Shown here in pieces: positions 1-6,334 of a DNA stretch of 6,506 bases. Source of the DNA: an uncultured Prevotella sp. GTDB lineage: Bacteria > Bacteroidota > Bacteroidia > Bacteroidales > Bacteroidaceae. The position numbers and the translations under genes are program-made. The stretch is taken from NCBI GenBank assembly GCA_900770845.1, contig CAAGLS010000118.1:1-6506 (forward strand), written 5' to 3'. A model generated the notes under the pieces. It had not been told where the DNA came from. It ran no database searches and saw nothing but the letters and a program-made list of their open reading frames with translations. The stretch's first letter is position 1, and each line of letters starts with the position of its first letter.

Positions 1-1
1 C

Positions 2-178
2 AAACATGAGCTGCATCACCTATGGCATTCTCGGGCGCTGAATGACATGTACTTGTTGAACTATGGCCTTCAAGGGCTGAATGCTTTAATATTAAAAGGG
101 AATTTTGTAGCACGTAAAAATTATTATGAAGATTTTGTCGATTATTTCGGTTGGTGGAACACAGAGCCTTTGTGGTAA
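2..178 (+). CDS. C-terminal end of an unrecognised protein (5' end outside window)
   Basis: This frame is open from the window edge to a TAA at 176-178 and gives 58 residues with no start inside the window that must be used. The peptide is rich in aromatic residues (LNDMYLLNYGLQGLNA, then NYYEDFVDYFGWWN near the end) and ends in PLW. I do not recognise a family. It looks like the soluble tail of a longer protein, since it shows no membrane segment or repeat. The local DNA is AT-rich, unlike the GC-rich genes from about 900 onward. Its last 53 bases overlap the ATG-started lipoprotein frame beginning at 126. If that gene starts later, at CTG 183, the two genes would be adjacent and not overlapping. 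It could also be a chance open frame, because only 177 bases are visible; the unbroken run to the edge and the non-random composition favour a real tail. Confidence 0.45.
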   Translation, partial: KHELHHLWHSRALNDMYLLNYGLQGLNALILKGNFVARKNYYEDFVDYFGWWNTEPLW

Positions 179-644
179 TAAACTGAAACATTTTCTGTGT
201 TTTTGTATACTTCCTTGTCTTTTATGCTCTTGTGATATATGGTATAATCTACCTTTCACAGGATATGCCGAACGCTTTATCGATTTGAAAACAGATTCTG
301 TCACAACGCGAGTCGCTTGCGTTTATTTTCAAGGAAGATATTCTTTGGATTACCATATACAAGGAGGATGTACAGTAACTTTTGACAGTCTTAAATTACA
401 GACTAATGATGAAAATTTGATAGTTGGGAATGAACTGTCTAACTCAAGCGTACAGACGGTTAAACTAAGAAAAGGGGGGGTACTCCAAGTGCGCTTAGGA
501 TTTATTCGTAAAGACCAGTCTCTTCGTGTAGTTAATCCCCTAATATTGATAATTCCACCATCGTTCATTACGGTTAATGGTCAACGAATAACCAATGACA
601 CTTTGCGCGTGGAGTTGAAATATGGCTTAAAAGCATATAGATGA
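126..644 (+). CDS. putative small lipoprotein, hypothetical
   Basis: From ATG 126 this encodes 172 residues. A hydrophobic, cysteine-rich stretch at residues 23-35 (FLCFCILPCLLCS) leads to Cys36, a plausible lipobox (L33-C34-S35-C36), so the product is probably a lipid-anchored envelope protein. The mature part, about 137 residues, alternates hydrophobic and polar residues and is probably beta-rich; no catalytic motif or known domain is visible. The ATG start gives an unusually long n-region, with K19 and K21 well inside, and overlaps the upstream frame by 53 bases. A CTG at 183-185 would give a compact signal peptide (MKHFLCFCILPCLLCSC) starting 4 bases after the upstream stop and fits the biology better, although CTG starts are rare. 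There is a run of seven G at 474-480 inside the gene. Composition is AT-rich. Function is unknown; the lipoprotein call is inferred from the N-terminus only. Confidence 0.6.
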   Translation: MKILSIISVGGTQSLCGNKLKHFLCFCILPCLLCSCDIWYNLPFTGYAERFIDLKTDSVTTRVACVYFQGRYSLDYHIQGGCTVTFDSLKLQTNDENLIVGNELSNSSVQTVKLRKGGVLQVRLGFIRKDQSLRVVNPLILIIPPSFITVNGQRITNDTLRVELKYGLKAYR

Positions 645-896
645 CTATTGTGAACCAGGTTTTACTGTTTTTTGTCAGAATACGATTCTAAATTCAACCG
701 CACAGGTCGTAAAACTTTACGGCGACAGCTTCGAGTCGAGTCTTTGCGGCGCGTAGGCCGTGCTGCTCATTGGGCTGGATGTTCCTGAATGGTGTCGGTT
801 GGGAGTATGATTTGCCAAATAGTTGCCTTAATTCGGAGCAATCTATCGCCGTTCTCAATCTTTTTTCTTAACTTTGCTGTCAAAATCGACGAGTAT
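645..896. other. intergenic region and composition boundary
   Basis: This stretch of about 250 bases lies between the lipoprotein stop and the preferred antiporter start. An in-frame ATG at 789 would extend the antiporter by 36 residues (MVSVGSMICQIV...), but that extension resembles no part of the family and would place the promoter-like box at 869-876 inside the coding region. I therefore treat it as non-coding. Composition changes here from AT-rich on the left to GC-rich on the right, with a locally GC-rich patch near 720-780. No strong terminator hairpin, tRNA or transposon end was found. A small inverted repeat, GTAAA-ac-TTTAC at 709-720, is too short to interpret. Confidence 0.5.
869..876 (+). 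promoter_or_regulatory. Bacteroidetes-type -7 box (TAACTTTG) for the antiporter gene
   Basis: TAACTTTG matches the Bacteroidetes -7 consensus TAnnTTTG exactly. Transcription starting several bases after it would give a leader of roughly 15 nt before ATG 897. No clear TTG/TTTG -33 element lies at the usual distance upstream (around 846-849 reads TCGC), so the call rests on the -7 box and its position. If real, it rules out ATG 789 as the start. Confidence 0.5.
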
Positions 897-3056
897 ATGT
901 TGAACCTGGGCTCTTACTTTCCCATCACCGACCCCACGTTGATATTCCTCGTGGTGTTGCTGATCATCCTTCTTGCCCCCATCATCATGGGCAAGCTGCG
1001 CATTCCCCACATCATCGGAATGGTGCTGGCGGGTGTGCTGGTGGGAAAAGACGGCCTCAACATATTGGCGCGCGACGACAGCTTTGAGCTCTTCGGCCGC
1101 GTGGGCCTCTACTACATCATGTTCCTTGCCGCGTTGGAGATGAACATGGAGAGCGTGAAGCGCAACAGCCGGCGGCTTGCCGTCTTCGGGCTGCTCACCT
1201 TTTGCATCCCCCTCGTGATGACCTATATAATAGGTATCTCCGTGCTCCACTATGCGTCGGCCGCCGCCTTGCTCTTGGGCTGCATCATGGCCTCCAACAC
1301 GCTCGTCAGCTACCCCATCGTCTCGCGCTACGGCCTGCAGAAGGAGCAGTCGGTGTCGCTCAGTGTGGGCGCCACCATGATAGCCCTCACCTTGGCTCTC
1401 ATCTTCGTGGCGGCCATCGTGGTGGGCCACACGCCCGGCACAGGCTCACTGGGCTTCTGGCTGTGGTTTGTAATGAAGATCCTGCTCTATTGCGCCCTGC
1501 TCATCTGGCTCGTGCCAAGGCTGACGCGATGGTTCCTGCGCCGCTATTCCGACGCCATCATGCAGTTCATCTTCGTGATGGTGGTGCTCTTCCTCTGCGC
1601 CGCGCTGAGCGACCTGGTGGGGCTGGAGGGCATCTTCGGGGCTTTCCTCGCCGGCCTCATCCTCAACCGCTACATACCGCAGACCTCTCCGCTGATGAAC
1701 CGCATAGAGTTCATCGGCAACGCCCTGTTCATCCCCTACTTCCTGATAGGTGTTGGAATGCTCATCAACGTGAGGCTCATCTTCAGTGGGGGCAGCGTGC
1801 TGTGGGCCGTGTTCTGGTTCGTGCTCATCGGAACGTTGGGCAAAGCCGTGGCCGCCTACGCCGCCGGACTGGGATTCCGCATGACGCTCATGGGAGCCAA
1901 CATGATGTTCGGCCTCACTTCGGCCCATGCCGCGGGGGCCATCGCCATGGTGATGGTGGGCATGAAACTGACAATGCCCGACGGACAGCCGCTCGTGAGC
2001 GACGACATGCTCAACGGCATTGTCATCATGATCCTCTTCACCTGCATCATCTCCTCGCTCGTGACCGAGCATGCCGCCCGCCACATCACACTGCGCAACA
2101 AGGAGCTGCCGGCCGAGGACTACAAGGTGGATGAGAAGATCCTCATTCCCGTGCGCTATCCCGAATATGCCAACCGGCTTGTCAACCTGGCCTTGATGAT
2201 GCGCGACCCCAAGCGCAACCGCGGACTTGTGGGACTCAGCGTGGCCTACGACGATGAGCACGTGAGGCACAACCAGGAGGCGGGGCGGAAGATACTGGAG
2301 CAGGTGACGAAGTTTGCCGCCTCCACCGACGTGAGAATGGAGACGCAGGTGCGCGTGGCGGCCAACATCGCCAACGGCATCATGCATGCCTTCAAGGAGT
2401 TCCAATGCTCCGAGATTGTCATCGGCATGCACACCCACTTCTCCTCGTCGACCAAATTCTGGGGTCAGTTCCATCAGAGCCTGTTCAACGGCCTCACCTA
2501 TCAGATCATCATGGCCCGGCTGATGCAGCCGCTCTCCACGCTGCGCCGCATTGTGGTCTGCGTGCCGTCGCGCGCCGAGTTTGAGCCGGGCTTCTACCGC
2601 TGGCTCTCCCACCTCTGCCGGCTGGCGGAGAACCTGGACTGCCGCATGGAGATTCATGGGCGGCCCGACACGCTGCAGCTCATCCGCGAGTATATCAGCA
2701 ACAACTTCCCCAACGCGCGGGTGGAACTCATCGACATGGAGCATTGGAACCAGCTGCCCGACTTGGCCGCACGAATCAACGACGACCATATCTTCGTGAT
2801 CGTCACGGCGCGCAAGGGAACGGTGAGCTACAAGACAGCCATGGACAGGCTGCCCGACGAGATTACGCGCTTCTTCTCGGGCAAGAACCTGATGATCATC
2901 TTCCCCGACCAGTTTGGTGTGGACAAGACCGACAAGATGACCTTCGCCCAGTCGCAGCACACCGAGGACAAGAGTGCCTACAGTGCGTTGGGCTCTTGGC
3001 TCCACCGCAAGCTGCGCCGCTTCTTGGTGAGGAATGGGCGGCGCCATGCCTCCTGA
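897..3056 (+). CDS. CPA2-type cation/proton antiporter with C-terminal tandem USP-like domains
   Basis: This is an inner-membrane monovalent cation:proton antiporter of the CPA2 / Na_H_Exchanger family, 719 residues from ATG 897. About residues 12-392 are a bundle of a dozen or so hydrophobic segments. Family landmarks are GKLRIPHIIGMVLAGVLVG (32-50), GLYYIMFLAALEMN (70-83), GLEGIFGAFLAGLILN (242-257), the PYFLIGVGMLINV segment (280-292) and GTLGK with Lys316, which fits the conserved TM10 lysine. From about 414 a soluble part follows: KILIPV opens one USP-like alpha/beta domain (414-545) and RRIVVCVP (550-557) opens a second. Neither shows the usual GxxGx9G(S/T) nucleotide loop. The equivalent of the ion-binding acidic pair appears to read A132-S133-N134-T135, so the transported ion (Na+ or K+) and electrogenicity cannot be stated. 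ATG 897 is chosen over ATG 789 because family similarity begins there and a -7 box lies just upstream. It is probably first in a transcription unit with lolD. The family is secure; the substrate is not. Confidence 0.88.
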   Translation: MLNLGSYFPITDPTLIFLVVLLIILLAPIIMGKLRIPHIIGMVLAGVLVGKDGLNILARDDSFELFGRVGLYYIMFLAALEMNMESVKRNSRRLAVFGLLTFCIPLVMTYIIGISVLHYASAAALLLGCIMASNTLVSYPIVSRYGLQKEQSVSLSVGATMIALTLALIFVAAIVVGHTPGTGSLGFWLWFVMKILLYCALLIWLVPRLTRWFLRRYSDAIMQFIFVMVVLFLCAALSDLVGLEGIFGAFLAGLILNRYIPQTSPLMNRIEFIGNALFIPYFLIGVGMLINVRLIFSGGSVLWAVFWFVLIGTLGKAVAAYAAGLGFRMTLMGANMMFGLTSAHAAGAIAMVMVGMKLTMPDGQPLVSDDMLNGIVIMILFTCIISSLVTEHAARHITLRNKELPAEDYKVDEKILIPVRYPEYANRLVNLALMMRDPKRNRGLVGLSVAYDDEHVRHNQEAGRKILEQVTKFAASTDVRMETQVRVAANIANGIMHAFKEFQCSEIVIGMHTHFSSSTKFWGQFHQSLFNGLTYQIIMARLMQPLSTLRRIVVCVPSRAEFEPGFYRWLSHLCRLAENLDCRMEIHGRPDTLQLIREYISNNFPNARVELIDMEHWNQLPDLAARINDDHIFVIVTARKGTVSYKTAMDRLPDEITRFFSGKNLMIIFPDQFGVDKTDKMTFAQSQHTEDKSAYSALGSWLHRKLRRFLVRNGRRHAS

Positions 3057-3079
3057 TCCGCAAGCCAGCACGTTGAGGC

Positions 3080-3097
3080 TGCGCCGCCCTTGGCGCA
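3080..3097 (+). other. small GC-rich hairpin between the antiporter gene and lolD
   Basis: TGCGCC (3080-3085) and GGCGCA (3092-3097) form a perfect 6-bp inverted repeat around a 6-base loop. An alternative pairing, GCCGCC (3083-3088) with GGCGGC (3110-3115), would compete with it. No T-tract follows, so this is not a standard intrinsic terminator. It could moderate readthrough or mRNA decay between the two genes, or be chance in GC-rich DNA. Confidence 0.25.
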
Positions 3098-3151
3098 ATG
3101 GGGGCAAGCGGCGGCCATCACCACCCTATGTGACACAAAGAAACAACAACA

Positions 3152-3820
3152 ATGATAGACATCAAAGGCATCACCAAATCTTTCGGGTCGCTCCAAGTGT
3201 TGAAAGGTATCGACCTGCATATCAACAAGGGAGAGGTGGTATCCATCGTTGGCCCCTCGGGAGCCGGCAAGACCACGCTGCTCCAAATCATCGGCACACT
3301 GGACAAGCCCGACTCCGGCTCTGTCGCCATCGACGGAATCGATACGGGCTCGCTCTCCACCCGCAAGTTGAGCGACTTCCGCAACCAGCACATCGGCTTC
3401 GTGTTTCAGTTCCACCAGTTGCTGCCCGAGTTCACGGCCATTGAGAACGTCATGATTCCCGCCCTCATCGCCGGCAAGAGCCGCTCCAAGTGCAAGGAGC
3501 GGGCCGGGCGGCTGTTGGAGCTCATGGGGCTGGGCGACCGCATGGGCCACAAGCCCGCCCAGCTGTCGGGAGGCGAGAAGCAGCGGGTGGCCGTGGCGCG
3601 CGCGCTGATGAACGAGCCGGACGTGATATTGGCCGACGAGCCGTCGGGAAGCCTCGACACAAAGAACAAGGCCGAGCTGCACCAGCTCTTCTTCGACCTG
3701 CGCGACAAGCTGGGGCAGACTTTCGTCATCGTGACCCACGATGAGCAGCTTGCCTCGCTCACCGACCGCACCATCCACCTCAAGGATGGACTCATCACGG
3801 GTGAGGAGCAGAGAGGTTAG
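3152..3820 (+). CDS. lolD: LolD, lipoprotein-releasing system ATP-binding protein
   Basis: This is the cytoplasmic ATPase of the Lol transporter, which with membrane partners LolC/LolE extracts lipoproteins from the inner membrane for delivery to the outer membrane. The 222 residues make one ABC nucleotide-binding domain: Walker A GPSGAGKTT at 34-42, Q-loop Gln86, signature LSGGEKQR at 138-145, Walker B VILADEP at 158-164 with catalytic Glu163, D-loop SLD at 167-169, and switch His196. The stretch after the Q-loop, FQFHQLLPEFTAIENV (85-100), is characteristic of LolD and separates it from the related MacB and FtsE ATPases. Length matches the family (about 220-235). No permease gene follows, so its partners must lie elsewhere. 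The start at ATG 3152 places the first beta strand (MIDIKGITKSF) as expected. It sits about 95 bp after the antiporter and 85 bp before the S1 gene, with no clear promoter, so co-transcription is likely. MacB-type ATPase is the main alternative. Confidence 0.92.
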   Translation: MIDIKGITKSFGSLQVLKGIDLHINKGEVVSIVGPSGAGKTTLLQIIGTLDKPDSGSVAIDGIDTGSLSTRKLSDFRNQHIGFVFQFHQLLPEFTAIENVMIPALIAGKSRSKCKERAGRLLELMGLGDRMGHKPAQLSGGEKQRVAVARALMNEPDVILADEPSGSLDTKNKAELHQLFFDLRDKLGQTFVIVTHDEQLASLTDRTIHLKDGLITGEEQRG

Positions 3821-3905
3821 GGACTGGAAAACTGAGCCAGAGGGAAGGACCGTGGGCCGACAATGGTGCGGCAAAGGGTTTAATAAGGAAAAAACAAATA
3901 AGAAT

Positions 3906-4775
3906 ATGTTACCATCAGTGAGAGTGGGCGACTTCAATCGCCTGAAAGTGAAGGAGCTGGCCCGAAGAGAGGGCTTCGGCCCTGTGTTTGGCGTCTACTT
4001 GGAGGGTGGGCGCGAGGGCGATATACTCATGCCGCAGAAATACGTGCCAGAGGATGTCAAGCCCGGCGACGAGGTGGACTGCTTCGTCTATCTCGACCAG
4101 GAGGAGCGGCTCGTGGCCACCACGGAGAAGCCGCTTGCCAAGGTGGGCGACTTCGCCTGGCTCAAATGCACGTGGGTGAACGAATATGGGGCGTTTCTCG
4201 ATTGGGGCGTCACGAAAAACCTCTTCTGTCCCTTCAGAGAGCAGAAAAGGCACATGGAGGTGGGCAACAGCTATCTGGTGTACATCTACATCGACGATGA
4301 GAGCTATCGCCTCGCGGCCTCGGCCAAGGTGGAGCGCTTCCTCTCCAATGAGCCCGCACCCTACAAGCCCGGCGACGAGGTGGGGCTACTGGTGTGGCAG
4401 AAGACCGACTTGGGATTCAAGGTCATCGTTGACAACCGTTACAGTGGACTGATCTATGAGAACCAGATCTACCAGTATGTGCACAGTGGCGACCGGCTGA
4501 AGGGCTACATTGCCCAAGTGCGCCCCGACGGCAAGATAGACGTGACGCTTCAGCCCACAGGCCGCCGCGAGACGGAGGACTTCGCCCAGACGCTGTTGGA
4601 GTGGCTGCGGCAGAACGGTGGCGCCTGCCCCCTTGGCGACAAGAGCGACGCCGAGGACATCAAGCGCATGTTCCAAGTGAGCAAGAAGACCTTCAAGCGG
4701 GCCATTGGCGCGCTCTACAAACAGCGGCTCATCGTGCTCGAGGGTGACGGATTTCGCCTCAACACCGAAGATTAG
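3906..4775 (+). CDS. S1 RNA-binding domain protein, CvfB family
   Basis: The product is 289 residues from ATG 3906 and is predicted cytoplasmic, with no signal or membrane segment. The architecture fits the CvfB/YitL family: three S1-like OB-fold modules at roughly 8-75 (GVYLEGGREGDILMPQKYVP), 80-145 (VGDFAWLKCTWVNEYGAFLDWG) and 152-220 (GDEVGLLVWQKTDLGFKVIVD), followed by a winged-helix domain at about 225-289 (KRMFQVSKKTFKRAIGALY, ending GDGFRLN). CvfB of Staphylococcus aureus is an RNA-binding protein of about 300 residues that affects virulence gene expression; the role in Bacteroidetes is not established, so only RNA binding is proposed. The frame is open upstream to 3741, but that part overlaps lolD and has no family resemblance. 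ATG 3906 begins with the S1 motif (VGDFNRLKV) and clears the lolD stop by 85 bp. The 85-bp gap holds no terminator or consensus promoter that I can see, so it is probably co-transcribed with lolD. Confidence 0.85.
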   Translation: MLPSVRVGDFNRLKVKELARREGFGPVFGVYLEGGREGDILMPQKYVPEDVKPGDEVDCFVYLDQEERLVATTEKPLAKVGDFAWLKCTWVNEYGAFLDWGVTKNLFCPFREQKRHMEVGNSYLVYIYIDDESYRLAASAKVERFLSNEPAPYKPGDEVGLLVWQKTDLGFKVIVDNRYSGLIYENQIYQYVHSGDRLKGYIAQVRPDGKIDVTLQPTGRRETEDFAQTLLEWLRQNGGACPLGDKSDAEDIKRMFQVSKKTFKRAIGALYKQRLIVLEGDGFRLNTED

Positions 4776-4786
4776 CCGACTTTTTG

Positions 4787-4817
4787 TTTGTCATTCGCCC
4801 AAAAAGATGTAATTTTG
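4787..4817 (+). promoter_or_regulatory. Bacteroidetes-type promoter for asd
   Basis: TTTG at 4787-4790 (-33 element) is followed by a 19-base spacer and TAATTTTG at 4810-4817 (-7 element), an exact match to TAnnTTTG. Transcription from about 4824 would give a leader of about 30 nt ahead of ATG 4854. A perfect 7-bp inverted repeat, CTTTTTG (4780-4786) and CAAAAAG (4800-4806), brackets the -33 element and could be an operator or a weak end for the upstream transcript. This is the best promoter in the window. Confidence 0.72.
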
Positions 4818-4853
4818 CAACGTTTTCAGATACAGTAATCAATCACAATAGAT

Positions 4854-5867
4854 ATGAGAGTAGCAATCGTTGGCGCAAGTGGCGCCGTGGGTCAGGAGCT
4901 GCTGCGCATCCTCGACCAGAGAAATTTCCCCTTGGACGACCTTGTGTTGTTTGGCTCCAAGCGTTCAGCCGGACGCTCCTACACTTTCAAGGGCAAGGAA
5001 TATCAGGTGAAGGAACTGCGCCACAACGACGATTTCAAGGGTGTTGACATCGCCTTCACTTCGGCCGGGGCTGGCACGAGCAAGGAGTTTGCCGCCGACA
5101 TCACTCGGTTTGGAGCTGTGATGATAGACAACTCAAGCGCGTTCCGCATGGATGAGGATGTGCCTTTGGTGGTGCCGGAAATCAATCCCGAGGATGGGCT
5201 CAACCGTCCGCGAGGCATCATCGCCAACCCCAACTGCACGACCATCATGATGGTGGTGGTGCTCAATCCCATCGACAAGCTGTCGCACATCAAGAAGATC
5301 CACATCGCCAGCTATCAGAGCGCCAGCGGTGCGGGAGCCGCCGCCATGCAGGAGCTGCAACAGCAGTATAAGGAGATAGTGGAAGAGGGCGAGGTGAGGA
5401 CCATCAGCAAGTTTCCCCACCAGTTGGCCTACAACGTGATTCCGCAGATAGACAAGATGATGCCCAACGACTATACGAAGGAGGAGATGAAGATGTTCAA
5501 CGAGACGCGCAAGATCATGCACAGCGACGTGCGCACCAGTGCCACCTGCGTGCGCGTGAGCTCTCTTCGCAGCCACTCCGAGAGCGTATGGTTTGAGACG
5601 GAGAAGCCCTTGGAGGTGGAGGCCGTGCGCGAGGCCCTCAGGCGGGCTCCCGGCGTGACGGTGGTCGACGACCCGCAACACTACGTCTATCCCATGCCGT
5701 TGGAGAGCGCGGGAAAGGACGACGTCTACGTGGGACGCATCCGCAAGGACTTGGCCGACGACAACAGCATGACGCTCTGGCTCACGGGCGACCAGATACG
5801 CAAGGGCGCCGCCCTGAATGCCATTCAGATAGCGGAATGGCTGGTTAAGGCCGGCAACGTGAAATAA
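4854..5867 (+). CDS. asd: aspartate-semialdehyde dehydrogenase
   Basis: This enzyme converts aspartyl-4-phosphate to L-aspartate-4-semialdehyde with NADPH in the cytoplasm. It is the branch-point step to lysine/diaminopimelate (hence peptidoglycan), threonine, methionine and isoleucine. The 337-residue protein begins directly with the Rossmann nucleotide loop GASGAVG (7-13). SAGAGTSKEFA (70-80) and IDNSSAFRMD (91-100) are family motifs. The catalytic nucleophile is Cys128 in NPNCTT (125-130). SYQSASGAG (153-161) carries the active-site Gln155, and RVSSLRSHSES (234-244) supplies the substrate-binding Arg234 and the general base His241. Where many homologues have a proline after RV, this protein has Ser236, a minor variation. 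Length is at the short end of the usual 330-370. The gene has its own promoter upstream and a strong hairpin 34 bp after the stop, so it is probably monocistronic. All catalytic residues are present; N-acetylglutamyl-phosphate reductase (ArgC) is excluded by the overall motif set. Confidence 0.95.
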   Translation: MRVAIVGASGAVGQELLRILDQRNFPLDDLVLFGSKRSAGRSYTFKGKEYQVKELRHNDDFKGVDIAFTSAGAGTSKEFAADITRFGAVMIDNSSAFRMDEDVPLVVPEINPEDGLNRPRGIIANPNCTTIMMVVVLNPIDKLSHIKKIHIASYQSASGAGAAAMQELQQQYKEIVEEGEVRTISKFPHQLAYNVIPQIDKMMPNDYTKEEMKMFNETRKIMHSDVRTSATCVRVSSLRSHSESVWFETEKPLEVEAVREALRRAPGVTVVDDPQHYVYPMPLESAGKDDVYVGRIRKDLADDNSMTLWLTGDQIRKGAALNAIQIAEWLVKAGNVK

Positions 5868-5900
5868 ACCGACGGAATAATAACGGGAGCAACAATGCAA

Positions 5901-5930
5901 CAAGTGGCGCACCTCACGGTGCGCCACTTG
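5901..5930 (+). terminator. terminator hairpin downstream of asd
   Basis: The arm CAAGTGGCGCACC (5901-5913) is the exact reverse complement of GGTGCGCCACTTG (5918-5930), giving a 13-bp perfect stem with a 4-base loop TCAC. It lies 34 bp after the asd stop. The tail is only moderately T-rich (CTATTTCTTATTG), so termination may be incomplete or the hairpin may mainly protect the 3' end. The opposite-strand tail (TTGTTGCATTG) is also weak. Confidence 0.8.
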
Positions 5931-6334
5931 CTATTTCTTATTGTGCTTGCATGTTTAGGATTTAGATCAACATAGGCCGGAGTTCTCTATCTCTTTGTTC
6001 TACCTACTGTAAAAAAGATCATTACTGATTTTGCCGTTTGCACACTTCTGTTCTCTTAACACATCATACGCTTGTGTCATGCATACCAGTCTGCGAATTC
6101 ATTTATCATCATTTAATCAATTTAAGAATCTAACGTTTGCAAATGTAGGCAATTAATTGGAGCGGCAGAAGTTTTCGTAGGCCAACATTGTAACAGTTTC
6201 GTAAGATGTTACATTTTTTGGTCGTGTGACAGTTCTCCTGTTTTCGTCACCTTTTTGATTGAGCAAGCTTTGTAACTCTCTGATGATCTGCTTTAGTGTT
6301 CTTCAATGTGGGTGTCGTCTATGGTGAAAACAGG
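5931..6334. other. AT-rich non-coding region
   Basis: This stretch of about 400 bases after the asd terminator has no open frame of useful length on either strand and is clearly more AT-rich than the genes. It contains a reverse-strand -7-like box, CAAATGTA at 6140-6147 (TACATTTG on the - strand) with no clear -33 partner. It also has a T-tailed AT-rich hairpin at 6189-6219 and a 10-bp inverted repeat TCCTGTTTTC (6236-6245) / GAAAACAGGA (6326-6335) just before the repeat array. One - strand frame across about 6130-6333 has only two stops, so a decayed gene is possible but nothing recognisable is encoded. Confidence 0.5.
6189..6219 (+). terminator. possible weak intrinsic terminator
   Basis: TGTAACA (6189-6195) pairs with TGTTACA (6207-6213) around an 11-base loop and runs directly into six T (6214-6219). 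The stem is AT-rich and short, so it would be a weak terminator. No gene is seen immediately upstream on the + strand, so if functional it would end a small RNA or asd readthrough. Confidence 0.3.

Noticed and set aside
789..896. N-terminal extension of the antiporter from ATG 789
   Set aside because: The extra 36 residues lack family resemblance and would overlap the TAACTTTG promoter box; ATG 897 starts just before the first conserved segment.
1202..2134. Second + strand frame inside the antiporter gene
   Set aside because: Arg/His/Pro-rich out-of-frame translation with no family resemblance, embedded in a gene whose membrane segments are continuous in the other frame.
1446..3107. Long open frame on the - strand, antisense to the antiporter gene (553 codons)
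   Set aside because: It is His/Glu/Val-rich low-information sequence produced by the GC-rich codon bias of the opposite strand, and the + strand frame matches a known family throughout.
3741..3905. Upstream extension of the S1 protein into lolD
   Set aside because: It overlaps the lolD 3' end and its translation is Ser/Arg-rich and unrelated to the S1 family; ATG 3906 fits the domain start.
2978..3937. Long - strand frame antisense to lolD and its flanks
   Set aside because: It spans two intergenic gaps and the lolD gene, whose + strand motifs are complete; no recognisable domain in the antisense translation.
5133..5927. Long - strand frame antisense to asd
   Set aside because: It starts inside the terminator hairpin and runs antisense to a fully intact asd; composition is that of a shadow frame.
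6130..6333. Decayed gene on the - strand (frame reading PVFTIDDTHIEEH with two internal stops)
   Set aside because: The open segments are short, no family was recognised, and two stops in about 200 bases can occur by chance.
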